DNA from: Streptosporangium lutulentum
GTDB taxonomy: Bacteria > Actinomycetota > Actinomycetes > Streptosporangiales > Streptosporangiaceae
Reading direction: 5' to 3'
NCBI RefSeq assembly: GCF_030811455.1
Contig: NZ_JAUSQU010000001.1
Location: 7,502,001-7,566,000, forward strand
DNA length: 64,000 bases
The translations under genes were made by a program, and so were the position numbers. Of the stretch, positions 32,212 through 40,360 are shown piece after piece; position 1 is the first letter of the stretch, and each line of letters starts with the position of its first letter. The notes beneath the pieces were generated by a model. The model saw only the letters and a list, made by a program, of their open reading frames with translations, was not told the origin of the DNA and made no database searches.

Positions 32212-32271
32212 CGGATGGTTCCTCCGTGCTTTCGGGGGTCGGTTGATCCGGTGAGAGTGGTGCGGGCCGGC

Positions 32272-32691
32272 TCAGTCAGATGCGCTGGTTATGCGGATGA
32301 GGTTGCCGGCGGGATCACGGAAGGCGCAGTCGCGGACTCCGTAGTCCTGGTCGACGGGTTCCTGGACCACATCGGCGCCCGCGGCCTGGAGGCGGTCGAA
32401 CAGCCCGTCGAGGTCGTCGGTGGCCAGCGTGACGGCGGTGTAGACGCCCTTGGTGATGAGTTCCAGGATGGTGCGGCGCTCCTCATCGGTGATGCCCGGA
32501 TCGGCCGCCGGCGGGTGCAACACGATGGAGGTGCCGGGCTGTCCGACCGGGCCGACGGTGATCCACCGCAGGTCTTCGTAGCCGGCGTCGGCCCGGACCT
32601 CGAAGCCCAGGATGTCGCGGTAGAAAACCAGAGCGGCCTCGGGGTCGGTGTGCGGGAGGAAGGCGTGCTGAATGGTGACCTTCATGCCCAT
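32272..32691 (-). CDS. VOC-family protein
   Basis: 139 residues from ATG 32691 (or 137 from 32685). TIQHAFLPHTDPEAALVFYR, DILGFEVRADAGYEDLRWIT and DVVQEPVDQDYGVRDCAFRD PAGNLIRI are typical of the VOC subfamily annotated as glyoxalase/PhnB-like. It starts 14 bp after the AraC gene stop and is surely in its operon; AraC-VOC pairs of this kind are common in actinomycetes. Confidence 0.88.
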   Translation of the reverse strand: MGMKVTIQHAFLPHTDPEAALVFYRDILGFEVRADAGYEDLRWITVGPVGQPGTSIVLHPPAADPGITDEERRTILELITKGVYTAVTLATDDLDGLFDRLQAAGADVVQEPVDQDYGVRDCAFRDPAGNLIRITSASD

Positions 32692-32705
32692 CACGCTACG
32701 CATGA

Positions 32706-33149
32706 CTACCGGGCGCGGGCTTCTCGATTCTTGACCGGTCTGGTCACCTGCTTGCTCAGACACGGCGGGATACCCGCCGCGGCCTGGGAATGGTCACGCC
32801 GGTAGACGCTCGGCGGCACGCCGACCAGCTCGGTGAACCTCGTGCTGAACGTGCCCAGCGAGGAGAAACCCACTTCGAAACACACTTCCGTGACGCTGAG
32901 GTCTCCGCGGCGCAGCAGCGTCATCGCCCGTTCGATCCGCCGGGTCATCAGATACGAGTACGGAGACTCATCGTAGACGCGACGGAACTCCCGGCTCAGG
33001 TGCCCGACCGACATGTGCGCCCCAGCGGCCAGCGCCTGAAGGTTCAGCGGCTTGGCGTACTCACGGTCGATCCGGTCTCGGACACGACGGATCACGGCGA
33101 TGTCGTGCAATCGTTGCGCCTCCGCACGCCCGAGACTCATACGCGCCAT
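32706..33149 (-). CDS. AraC-family transcriptional regulator (DNA-binding domain only)
   Basis: 147 residues. RVRDRIDREYAKPLNLQALA, AGAHMSVGHLSREFRRVYDE, SPYSYLMTRRIERAMTLLRR and VTEVCFEVGFSSLGTFSTRF form the two HTH motifs of AraC; GFSSLGTFSTRFTELVGVPP is the classic second-motif region. No ligand domain, so it resembles MarA/SoxS-type activators. It precedes a VOC gene. A perfect 19-bp inverted repeat brackets this gene. Confidence 0.9.
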   Translation of the reverse strand: MARMSLGRAEAQRLHDIAVIRRVRDRIDREYAKPLNLQALAAGAHMSVGHLSREFRRVYDESPYSYLMTRRIERAMTLLRRGDLSVTEVCFEVGFSSLGTFSTRFTELVGVPPSVYRRDHSQAAAGIPPCLSKQVTRPVKNREARAR

Positions 33150-33250
33150 CGTTCCATCTCACCTGCCGCAGGCGACAGCCGATGGTGTGGGCCCGTACGA
33201 CGAGGTGTGTCCAGAGGCACGGGGCGAGCATCGGTCAAGAATCGAGAAGC
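32719..33250. repeat. 19-bp perfect inverted repeat pair flanking araC-type gene
   Basis: GCTTCTCGATTCTTGACCG at 32719-32737 is the exact reverse complement of 33232-33250. The right copy is in the gap upstream of the AraC gene, the left inside its last codons and just upstream of the VOC gene. Confidence 0.8.
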
Positions 33251-33554
33251 ACCGGCTTCGCAGCACGGCTAACGTCGCAAGCACTTCACACCGATGACGA
33301 CGAGGAGAGTGACAGCGGTGAGCGCGGAGAGCAGGAAAAGCACGGACGGCTTCTCCGAGGAAGAACGTGCTGCCATGAAGGAGCGCGCCGCGGAACTGAA
33401 GAAGGAGGCGAACCGCGGTCGTGGCAACAAGGCAGCCGCCGAGGAGCTCGACGTGCTGTCGAAGATCGCGGAGATGGAGGGCCTTCACCCCGAGGTGTGG
33501 ACATCTTGAGTGCCAGATCATAGAGATCTGGAGACCAAGGAGTTCCTCGTGGCC

Positions 33555-33872
33555 ATGAAGGCCTACTCAGTTGAGTTCAAGACAGACGCCGTCGCGTTGT
33601 ATCTGTCGGACCCGTCGCGGACGTACGCGTCGGTGGCCAAGGACCTGGGCGTCAACCGTGAGACGTTGCGCCTGTGGGTGCACCAGGCGCGGTCTGCCGG
33701 CACTGCTCCGAAGACGGGCTCGGTGAAGAGGCCGCCGACGGGATTGGTAACCTCCGGCAACGTGCTGGAAGAGGAGAACAAGCAGTTGCGGGCCCGGATC
33801 CGGGAACTGGAGCTGGAGCGCGAGATTTTGCGGCGGGCGGCCAAGTATTTCGCCGGGGAGACGAACTGGTGA
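33555..33872 (+). CDS. IS3 transposase OrfA
   Basis: 105 residues from ATG 33555 (a GTG two codons earlier is possible). KAYSVEFKTDAVALYLSDPS and SVAKDLGVNRETLRLWVHQA are the IS3 OrfA helix-turn-helix; EENKQLRARIRELELEREIL is the leucine zipper. It binds element ends. Its TGA overlaps the OrfB start in the -1 frame, as needed for an OrfAB fusion. Confidence 0.9.
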   Translation: MKAYSVEFKTDAVALYLSDPSRTYASVAKDLGVNRETLRLWVHQARSAGTAPKTGSVKRPPTGLVTSGNVLEEENKQLRARIRELELEREILRRAAKYFAGETNW

Positions 33873-34759
33873 GTCGCTTCCAGTTCGTTGCCGATCACCG
33901 TGACGCCTTCGGGGTGAAGCGACTGTGCCGAGTGCTGGAGGTCTCCCGGTCGGGGTTCTATCGGTGGGTGGCCGCCACACCGGCGAGGGCGGTGCGGACG
34001 GCGGCCGACGCTGCGCTCGCGGCGGAGATCAGGCAGATCCACGCCGACTTCGATGGCACCTACGGCAGCCCGCGGGTGACTGCCGAGCTGCGCGATGCGG
34101 GCCGGCGGGTCAATCACAAGCGGGTGGCGCGGATCATGCGGGTCTTCGGCATCGTCGGGCTGCATCTGCGTAAGAGGGTCCGCACCACGGTGCCCGAGCC
34201 CTCCCATCAGAAGATGCCCGACCTGATCAAGCGGGACTTCACCGCGGCCGCGCCGAACCAGCGGTACGTGGGCGACATCACCTATCTGCCCGTCGGTGAG
34301 GGACAGTTCTTGTATCTCGCGACGGTGCTGGACCTGCATTCACGTCGCCTGGCTGGTTGGTCGATCGCCGATCACATGCGCACCGAGCTGGTGACCGACG
34401 CGCTGCGGGCAGCCGCCGCCACGCGGGGTGGTGACCTGGCCGGGGCGGTCTTTCACTCCGATCACGGGGCGCAATACACCTCCGCCGACTTCGCCGCCGT
34501 GTGCAAGGAGTTCGGTGTTCGCCAGTCGATGGGCGCCGTCGGGACAAGCGCGGACAACGCTGCCGCCGAGGCGTTCAACGCCACTCTCAAACGCGAGACG
34601 CTGCAGGGCGCCAAACGCTGGTCCTCGGCCCGCCAGGCTCGCCTGGAGGTCTTCAAGTGGATCACTCGCTACAACACCCGAAGGAGGCACTCCAGCCTGA
34701 ACTACCTCAGCCCGATCACCTACGAGCAGCGGTCCGATAGGGTCCTGCTCGCCGCATGA
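33869..34759 (+). CDS. IS3 transposase OrfB (DDE integrase core)
   Basis: 296 residues from GTG in a GTGA overlap with OrfA. HTH_21 region KRLCRVLEVSRSGFYRWVAA; catalytic D in RYVGDITYLPVGEGQ, D in AVFHSDHGAQYTSADF, E in ADNAAAEAFNATLKRE; C-terminal WITRYNTRRRHSSLNYLSPI. Complete, so the element may be active. Confidence 0.92.
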   Translation: MSRFQFVADHRDAFGVKRLCRVLEVSRSGFYRWVAATPARAVRTAADAALAAEIRQIHADFDGTYGSPRVTAELRDAGRRVNHKRVARIMRVFGIVGLHLRKRVRTTVPEPSHQKMPDLIKRDFTAAAPNQRYVGDITYLPVGEGQFLYLATVLDLHSRRLAGWSIADHMRTELVTDALRAAAATRGGDLAGAVFHSDHGAQYTSADFAAVCKEFGVRQSMGAVGTSADNAAAEAFNATLKRETLQGAKRWSSARQARLEVFKWITRYNTRRRHSSLNYLSPITYEQRSDRVLLAA

Positions 34760-35169
34760 CAGCTGGTGTCCACATTTTGGGGCCAAGGCCCGGAGCCGTC
34801 GGACCGCGCAGTGGCCGAACGCCTCCACGCCATTGTCACCACCCAAGCCCCGGAGCTGTCGCCGAAGCTGTGGTACGGACAGCCGGCCTACGCCAGAAAG
34901 GGGAAGGTTGTGTGCTTCTTCCGTAGCGGGCACGTGGACAAAGAGCCCTACTCAACCTTCAGCTTCACCGCAGAAGCGAACCTCGCCGACGACAGCGGCC
35001 TGTGGCCCACGTCCTTCGCCGTGACCGAGTTGAGCGACGAAGCCGCGAAGACGATCACCGCCCTCGTCACGAAGGCCGTGAGCTGAACTCCAGTCAGGAG
35101 CGCGAACGGCCTTGACCAAGCTCGTCCGGGCGAACACCGTAGAGGCCAGTGATCTCGCCTGGAAGGGAC

Positions 35170-35262
35170 GTACATGTTGGTCTGGGCTGGCTCGAAATTT
35201 TGTTTTTTGTGGTCTTGGCCGTCGCCGCTGTTTTCTTGGTGATACGAGCCCGACGGCGATAG
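35170..35262 (+). pseudogene. Possible remnant of a small one-helix membrane peptide
   Basis: One frame reads HVGLGWLEILFFVVLAVAAV, FLVIRARRR, stop at 35262: one membrane helix with a basic tail. No start codon is in this frame; an ATG at 35173 is shifted by one base. Composition (T-rich codons) differs from surroundings. Confidence 0.3.
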
Positions 35263-35309
35263 ACGGGCGGCGGTGCGGCCTCGGTGCGGCGGGGTGGCTG
35301 GTGTACGGC

Positions 35310-35450
35310 GGGCGCTGGGTGCGTAACGCGTTGATCGATCCGATGGCGCGAACGCAGCGAGGTTCGTCGACCAGGTCGTGCCGGTGTCACGATCTTCGGC
35401 GTGACACCGGCGAACGCCGCCGCGTGGCCGATCGTGAACCCGCCGGTCAT
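35310..35450 (-). pseudogene. MerR-family regulator remnant
   Basis: Five bases after the hydrolase stop, ATG 35450 opens TGGFTIGHAAAFAGVTPKIV, the start of a MerR HTH, then the frame is lost; another frame gives HDLVDEPR, which matches the next part of MerR proteins (usually RLGLVDEPRR). Only about the first 40 codons survive, decayed. A perfect hairpin (CCGGTGTCACG and its complement) lies within it. Confidence 0.4.
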
Positions 35451-35454
35451 GTCC

Positions 35455-36270
35455 TCAGCGCCCTCCGCCGTCGAGCGCGGCGACCTCGCGTACGGCCTCG
35501 GCGACGGCGCGGAAGTCCTTGCGCAGGATGGCGCCGTGGTTGCTGGGGACTTTCGCGCTGATCTTGATGTTCGGGTTGCGCTCGACCACCTGATCGAGAC
35601 TGGCGCGAATGCGTTCCTGCTCATCACCCTTGCTTCCGAAGGACGACCCCGAGGCGTTCACATACCGGGTCGGGACGGTGATGTTGTCCAGCACGGGGCC
35701 CAGCTCGCGCTTGCGGGCGATCTCGCCGGCCTCGATGTTGCTGTTGGCCATCTGTTCGGCGGTCATCCGCGGAGCCAGGCCCGTCGGGCGCAGCAGCGGC
35801 ATCAACCAGCTCAACCGCCGCCACAGCTTCCGCATCTGCTCGACATCGACCTCGTCGATCCAGTCGTGCGGCTGGGCGCCGTCGACCAGGACCGCGCCCA
35901 CGGTACGGTCGGGATTCCGGCCGGCCCAGTGTGCCGCGACGAACGCCCCGTAGGACCAGCCCACCACCAGTGCCCGGTCCACACCTCTGGCCGCGAGAAC
36001 GGCATCGACATCCCGGACGTTCGTCTCGAACGAATAGTCCGCCGAACGCTTCGACTTGCCGCGGGCCCGCATGTCGTAGGTGATGTGCCGCCACCCCACC
36101 CTCAGATCGGCGACGACCCGCCGCCAGTACCCCTGGGTGGCGACGTGGCCGTTGAGGTAGACCACGGGGATACCGGGGCCGCCGGTGTCGGTGACGGCCA
36201 GGGCCGTGTCATCGACCGGCACCATGCCGGTCCACGTCGCATCGATCGAGGACGTGCTGTTCTTCGTCAT
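35455..36270 (-). CDS. Alpha/beta hydrolase
   Basis: 271 residues. VVYLNGHVATQGYWRRVVAD, ITYDMRARGKSKRSADYSFE, and the nucleophile elbow LVVGWSYGAFVAAHWAGRNP (Ser in GWSYG). Asp in VLVDGAQPHDW region and His in KVPSNHGAILRKD complete a plausible triad. Cytoplasmic. A MerR remnant follows and probably once regulated it. Substrate unknown. Confidence 0.87.
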   Translation of the reverse strand: MTKNSTSSIDATWTGMVPVDDTALAVTDTGGPGIPVVYLNGHVATQGYWRRVVADLRVGWRHITYDMRARGKSKRSADYSFETNVRDVDAVLAARGVDRALVVGWSYGAFVAAHWAGRNPDRTVGAVLVDGAQPHDWIDEVDVEQMRKLWRRLSWLMPLLRPTGLAPRMTAEQMANSNIEAGEIARKRELGPVLDNITVPTRYVNASGSSFGSKGDEQERIRASLDQVVERNPNIKISAKVPSNHGAILRKDFRAVAEAVREVAALDGGGR

Positions 36271-36355
36271 GTGGTCCCTCTGCTCGTGGTAGGTGTTCTG
36301 TGCGGCTTCTCCAGGCCCCGTGCACGGATCGCCGGCTCGGGGGTCGTGCGCGCGG

Positions 36356-36727
36356 TCATCGGGGCTTCTCGTCCTCGGCGCGCGTGATGGCGTCGGTCAG
36401 CTGCTTCCGCGAACGGGCGGGGACGTAGCCACCGTCGGAGTAGTTCTGGACGAACGCCTCGGCGAACTTCACCGGGTCGCCCCCGACGATCTCGCTGATC
36501 GGTGTTCCGTCCGCCGCGGCCCGTTCGAACAGCTCGGCGAGGTCTTCGAACCTCGACGCGTCGCTGTCGCCGTCGGTCGGCACGAAGTGCATCAGGTACC
36601 GCTCGATCGCGTCGACCGCCGCGCGGTAGTTCGGCGGAAGTTGTCCCACGCGCGCCCTGTACTGACGCCACCGCTGCTTGGGGCCGATCACCTTTGCGAT
36701 GAAGCCGCCCTTTTCAGTGTCGAACAT
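36356..36727 (-). CDS. DUF1048 domain protein
   Basis: 123 residues from ATG 36727, nine bases after AGGAGG; an ATG two codons earlier is too close. KGGFIAKVIGPKQRWRQYRA, RVGQLPPNYRAAVDAIERYL, FEDLAELFERAAADGTPISE and GDPVKFAEAFVQNYS match DUF1048, a small helical family usually found with PadR or MarR regulators. Here a MarR-type gene diverges from it across an operator-rich gap. Function unknown. Confidence 0.88.
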   Translation of the reverse strand: MFDTEKGGFIAKVIGPKQRWRQYRARVGQLPPNYRAAVDAIERYLMHFVPTDGDSDASRFEDLAELFERAAADGTPISEIVGGDPVKFAEAFVQNYSDGGYVPARSRKQLTDAITRAEDEKPR

Positions 36728-36832
36728 GGTCATCTTCCTCCTTCGAGACGTTCCTGTCCGTGAGCGTTGAGGGAGTGCGCCTCGCGTGCCGTGACAGGCG
36801 TTCATGGATCGCTGAACTTCTGCAAAGGTACA

Positions 36833-36975
36833 TTGCATTCATATTTTGGTCAACATGCAAAGAAGGCTTGATGAGCCTGTTCAGAAGCAGTAAATGGCTT
36901 GCATTGCAATAAATATGGCACTGAATGCAATGGATGATCAAGATTGATATTGCAATGGACTTCGAGTGAATGCAT
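36833..36975. promoter_or_regulatory. Cluster of TTGCATTCA/TTGCAAT sites in the DUF1048-MarR gap
   Basis: TTGCATTCA at 36833-36841; its complement TGAATGCAA at 36922-36930; TGAATGCAT at 36967-36975; the palindromes TTGCATTGCAA at 36899-36909 and ATTGCAAT at 36949-36956. All fall in the AT-rich 310-bp divergent gap. Likely multiple binding sites of the MarR-type protein. Confidence 0.65.
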
Positions 36976-37038
36976 ACTGTGCGACGGGAGTGCGGGCGCC
37001 GAGCCCCGCGCATGCCGGCAGATGGGAGACGAGCACCG

Positions 37039-37767
37039 ATGCCCGGAGACAGACTCACCGATGAGGACCGTCGGCACATCGCTGCGGGGCTGGCCGAGGG
37101 GCTCGGATTCGCAGAGATCGGCCGGCGTCTCGGGCGGCCCGCCTCGACCGTCATGCGGGAGGTCACCCGCAACGGCGGACCCGACGATTACGCGGCGCAG
37201 CGGGCGCAGGAGGCCACCAGGCAGCGTGCGCGCCGGCACAGGCAGGCCAAGTCACCGGCGCCGCCGGTCGGCGACAGCAGCCATGGGCGTGACCCCCAGG
37301 CGGTCCGGAACCTCACGGAATCCTTCGCCACGCTCCTGGAACAGCAGGGGATGCCCCGGATGACGGCCAGGGTGCTGGCCTGCCTGTATGTCACCGACTC
37401 CGGTACCCTCACCGCCGCCGAGCTGGTCCAGCGGCTTCGCGTCAGTCCCGCGTCGATCTCGCAGACCGTCTCCTTCCTCGAACAGCAGGGACTGATCAGG
37501 CGGGAACGGGCTCCCGGCGGGCGCCGCGAACGCTATGTCATCGACGACGGGCTCTGGGTCCGGTCCACCCTTGCGGCTATGCACATGAACGACGCCCTGG
37601 TCGCCGCGTCGCAGCACGCGGCGGAGACCCTCGTGGCCGAGACCCCGGCCGGCGCCCGCTTCGGCGCCGCTGCCGAGTTCCTGCTCCTCGTGAACGCGGC
37701 CCTCCGGCAGGTCATGGAGCAGTGGCAGCAGAACCAGGCCGACCGGGACGCCGGGCGCCAGTCATGA
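37039..37767 (+). CDS. MarR/GbsR-type regulator with N-terminal IS30-type HTH
   Basis: 242 residues from ATG 37039 (GGGAGA upstream). Residues 1-45, LTDEDRRHIAAGLAEGLGFA, EIGRRLGRPASTVMREVTRN, match the HTH_38 domain of IS30 transposases. After an Arg/Gln-rich linker, residues 90-240 form a winged helix: QGMPRMTARVLACLYVTDSG, TAAELVQRLRVSPASISQTV, SFLEQQGLIRRERAPGGRRE R. So the protein has two DNA-binding domains. Probably controls the divergent DUF1048 gene and itself. Confidence 0.85.
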   Translation: MPGDRLTDEDRRHIAAGLAEGLGFAEIGRRLGRPASTVMREVTRNGGPDDYAAQRAQEATRQRARRHRQAKSPAPPVGDSSHGRDPQAVRNLTESFATLLEQQGMPRMTARVLACLYVTDSGTLTAAELVQRLRVSPASISQTVSFLEQQGLIRRERAPGGRRERYVIDDGLWVRSTLAAMHMNDALVAASQHAAETLVAETPAGARFGAAAEFLLLVNAALRQVMEQWQQNQADRDAGRQS

Positions 37768-37778
37768 TCTCTCGCGGC

Positions 37779-37860
37779 TTCGAGAGGGGGCCTCTGACCT
37801 GCGGAGGCTCAGGGGTTTGAACCCCGGATGGGCGGTAACCCCAAACCGCGTCAGCAGCGC
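37779..37860 (-). repeat. Border 1: tRNA-Ser(GCU) 3' fragment (attachment-site relic)
   Basis: On the minus strand, 37860-37802 reads as the anticodon loop CTGCTGA (anticodon GCU at 37855-37853), variable arm, T arm GGGGTTCAAACCCC and acceptor end CCTCCG. The 5' half of a tRNA is absent. The 20 bases left of it (37779-37800) resemble the right arm of the integrase terminator seen at 45880 and 58252. Confidence 0.75.
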
Positions 37861-37973
37861 CGATCCTGCCCGTCCCGATCAGTCCCACCTGGACTGACAG
37901 ACGTGGCCGGTCTCCTCGAAACGGGATTGAACGGGGCTGGATCGCAACTGGAGAGCATTACTACAGTCAGGTC

Positions 37974-38092
37974 ATGAGCGACGATCAGACCGCGCTTGAC
38001 CGTCTCATCGCGTTGGTTCCTCCACCCATCGAACCGGCCTTCGGCGCTGGGGGCTGGGAGGAACTGGCCGCTGACATGGGGCTCAGGTTTCA
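37974..38092 (+). pseudogene. SMI1/KNR4 (SUKH)-like N-terminal fragment
   Basis: MSDDQTALDRLIALVPPPIE, PAFGAGGWEELAADMGLRF matches the start of SMI1/KNR4-family proteins, but after GLRF (38092) similarity stops and unrelated codons run to 38195. SUKH proteins are often immunity proteins; this one is cut off at about 40 residues. Confidence 0.5.
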
Positions 38093-38395
38093 CCCATGTT
38101 CACCCGGTTCGACGGTGCGTCGCTTCAGAGATGAATCCGGGCTGGGGTCGGCCCCGGAAGCCCGGCCAACATTCATGGTCAGCGCACTCCATTGAGCTGC
38201 GAATCCCCACTGACGATCGACCACGCCCTGGCCGGCCACTGGCGACGCGGCCTGTCTTTCCTCGCACACGTGGCCTTTTGCGCGCCCCTGCGGCTTGGAG
38301 AAAATCTCGGTTGATCATCTTGTGAACAGTTCGCGCACAGGCGCCGCCAGATGGGCATTACGATCAGCCCTTTCTCACTGAAAGGACAGCATTCG

Positions 38396-40087
38396 GTGCG
38401 GAGATACCGTCTGGGGCGATTAGCGGCAGTCGTCAACATGACGGCCGTGGTGGTCGCGGTCGTCGTCAGCCTGGTCCGGGATTCCCTTGATCCGGCCTGG
38501 ACCGTGGTCCAGTGGTATCCGCCCTCCCGCTCCGCCGACGAGACCTCGCTGCTCGCGGTGCTGGGTGGATTGCTCCTGGTGGGCGCGGTCAATTCGTGGA
38601 TGTTCTGGCAGGTGCTCCAGGGACCGGCCGATGCCGCGCCGTTGCCGCGACGCGCGCTGTGGCTGCGTCGCCTGCTCTATGTCTACGTCGGCTGGCTACT
38701 GATCCCGGTACCGCTCCCCGACGAGGTGAGGACCGCGTTCGACGTGGTGCTGTGGGTGCCCATCGTCATCCTCTTCGCGCAGGTGCTGACCCACTCAGGA
38801 CCGGCCTTCCGCCTGATCCTGGTCACCACCGCTCTGCTGAGCACGATGCTTTCATGGGTGCTCGTAGCCGTACCCCGGGACGGCTACGCCGACCGGGGCG
38901 CACCCGTGCTTTCCACTGTGATTCTGGCACTCGTGGCGGTGGGGCTGGCCTGGTTGCTGATGACCCTCATCGCCCAGCGACGCGACGGCCGCTGGAGGAG
39001 GACCACGATGGTCCTGGGAGCGTGCCAGCTGGCGGTCATCCCCGTCGCCGTCGTCCTGAACCAGCTCGTCGACTTTCCGGAGAGCGTGGTCCTGTTCGAC
39101 CTCGTGTATGTGCTGGCCGTCTTCCAACCGGTCTGGCTCGCCCGGACGGCCCACGAGCTCAACCGCCCCGGCACCGCACCGGATCCCGGGCCCCTGCGCT
39201 CGCCCCGATGGCTCCTCGCGCCGATGGTCCTGGCTCCGATGGCGGTCATCGCCCCCGAGGCCAAGCCCCACATGACCTACAGCTGGCTCGATGCCGACTG
39301 TTCGTCGATCCCCCTGTTCGCCGACACCCCTCCGCAGGATCGCCGACGCGTTTATCTGTGCCTGGCCGGAGACGGGCGGCTCTACGAAAACATTCGGTTC
39401 TGGAGCAGAGGCGGGAGCCCGGTCACGGACCAGCAGCTCCTGGGCAGGGGCTGGAAGAGCTGCGCGGCAGGCGACGGCAAGGTGAGAGCCGAGGCGCTGG
39501 TCTACCTGTGCCCGGAAGTCGTCGCACGTGACCAACCCGACCTCCTGCTCACGGCGGCTCAGCTCAAGCAGCGAGACGCCAAGGAGCGAGCCCGGCGGCG
39601 GCAAGCGGTGGTGGATGAGGCCGCTCAGTACGTGAGCGGCTGCCGCGATCCCTGGCCCGCGCTGCGGACCTCCCGCCAGGCCACGGCCGTCCACCTGCCC
39701 ACCGACTGGGACGGCTACCACATCTTCAACGGGCGCCAGGCGAGCCTGGACGCACTTTATGACGAGAACCTCGAATCCGACAGCCCGCTTGTGGCCCACG
39801 GGGGTGCTGCCATGGTCAGCACGACGCTGGAGTACGGCGCCACCTGCGTCACGGTGAAGGTCCTGCGTACGGCCCCGCCGATCCGGCGCAAGGGCTGGGA
39901 CGACGTGGTCGACGCGGATCTGGTTCTCGGCTCGGGACGGGTGCACCTGAAGGGCAGGGGCATCGAGGTCGCGGTCGCCCTTCCGAAGGCGGGGAAATAC
40001 CGGGTTCGCCTGCACACCCGAACGTTGGACGAGGGGATCGGAGAAGACCTTGTGGTGGTGTTTCCCACTTCCCAGCGCCGGCCGTGA
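38396..40087 (+). CDS. Large membrane protein with extracytoplasmic C-terminal domain, unknown
   Basis: About 563 residues from GTG 38396 (AAAGGA upstream); ATG 38351 is an alternative. Seven or eight hydrophobic helices occupy the first 300 residues (LAAVVNMTAVVVAVVVSLVR, TALLSTMLSWVLVAVP, LLAPMVLAPMAVIAPE and others). The last 260 residues are soluble, with Cys residues, a basic helical stretch (LKQRDAKERARRRQAVVDEA) and a beta-rich end. I recognise no family. Lies in the first island module. Confidence 0.65.
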   Translation: MRRYRLGRLAAVVNMTAVVVAVVVSLVRDSLDPAWTVVQWYPPSRSADETSLLAVLGGLLLVGAVNSWMFWQVLQGPADAAPLPRRALWLRRLLYVYVGWLLIPVPLPDEVRTAFDVVLWVPIVILFAQVLTHSGPAFRLILVTTALLSTMLSWVLVAVPRDGYADRGAPVLSTVILALVAVGLAWLLMTLIAQRRDGRWRRTTMVLGACQLAVIPVAVVLNQLVDFPESVVLFDLVYVLAVFQPVWLARTAHELNRPGTAPDPGPLRSPRWLLAPMVLAPMAVIAPEAKPHMTYSWLDADCSSIPLFADTPPQDRRRVYLCLAGDGRLYENIRFWSRGGSPVTDQQLLGRGWKSCAAGDGKVRAEALVYLCPEVVARDQPDLLLTAAQLKQRDAKERARRRQAVVDEAAQYVSGCRDPWPALRTSRQATAVHLPTDWDGYHIFNGRQASLDALYDENLESDSPLVAHGGAAMVSTTLEYGATCVTVKVLRTAPPIRRKGWDDVVDADLVLGSGRVHLKGRGIEVAVALPKAGKYRVRLHTRTLDEGIGEDLVVVFPTSQRRP

Positions 40088-40104
40088 ACGTCGGCCGGGT
40101 TGGA

Positions 40105-40235
40105 TCACGCTGCTTGTGGTGTGGGTCCGCCCCAGCGCAGGTAGGCCCGCAGCTCATAGGCAGGCACGACAGGGCTGGGGTGATCGGAGTCGCCGATCAA
40201 GCCGTCGGCCTTCCTCCTCGGTCAGCCGACGTGCA
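40105..40235 (-). pseudogene. 3' fragment of an unidentified gene
   Basis: A frame ending at 40105 reads DGLIGDSDHPSPVVPAYELR, AYLRWGGPTPQAA, stop, which has coding character but no start and no upstream continuation. The rest of the 270-bp gap 40088-40360 shows nothing else recognisable. Confidence 0.3.
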
Positions 40236-40360
40236 CATCCTCGCTTCGCCATCCATTACTTCTCATCTTCGGGTCATCGATCACATCGACGACCCGAAGC
40301 GGACACCGGAATCAGATCGTCAGGCCAGGCATCCTGTCAGGGACGTCCTGGGACATGGCG

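Larger units (their letters stand above)
33479..34791 (+). mobile_element. IS3-family insertion sequence, 1313 bp
   Basis: Terminal inverted repeats of about 27 bp (33479-33505 and 34765-34791; both start GGGCCTT and contain TGTGGACA) enclose two overlapping genes. A 3-bp duplication GGA flanks it (33476-33478 and 34792-34794). It sits inside a DUF1801 gene. Confidence 0.85.
33318..35086 (+). pseudogene. DUF1801-like gene interrupted by an IS3 element
   Basis: The 5' part (GTG 33318, GAGGAG upstream) reads SAESRKSTDGFSEEERAAMK to AEELDVLSKIAEM; the 3' part after 34792 reads EPSDRAVAERLHAIVTTQAP, ELSPKLWYGQPAYARKGKVV, CFFRSGHVDKEPYSTFSFTA to the stop at 35086. Deleting the element plus one GGA copy rejoins AEM-EPSDRAV in frame. 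The WYGQPAYARKGKVVCFF region is the DUF1801 (YdhG-like) core. Only the first 54 codons are now translated before element-derived codons and a stop. Confidence 0.88.

Noticed and set aside
35380..35410. Hairpin CCGGTGTCACG/CGTGACACCGG as a terminator for the hydrolase operon
   Set aside because: It lies within MerR-like coding remnant and may be partly coding; position about 50 bp after the stop is compatible but not enough to call.
37802..37860. A functional tRNA-Ser gene at any of the borders
   Set aside because: Only the 3' part from the anticodon loop is present; acceptor 5' strand, D arm and half of the anticodon stem are missing at every copy.
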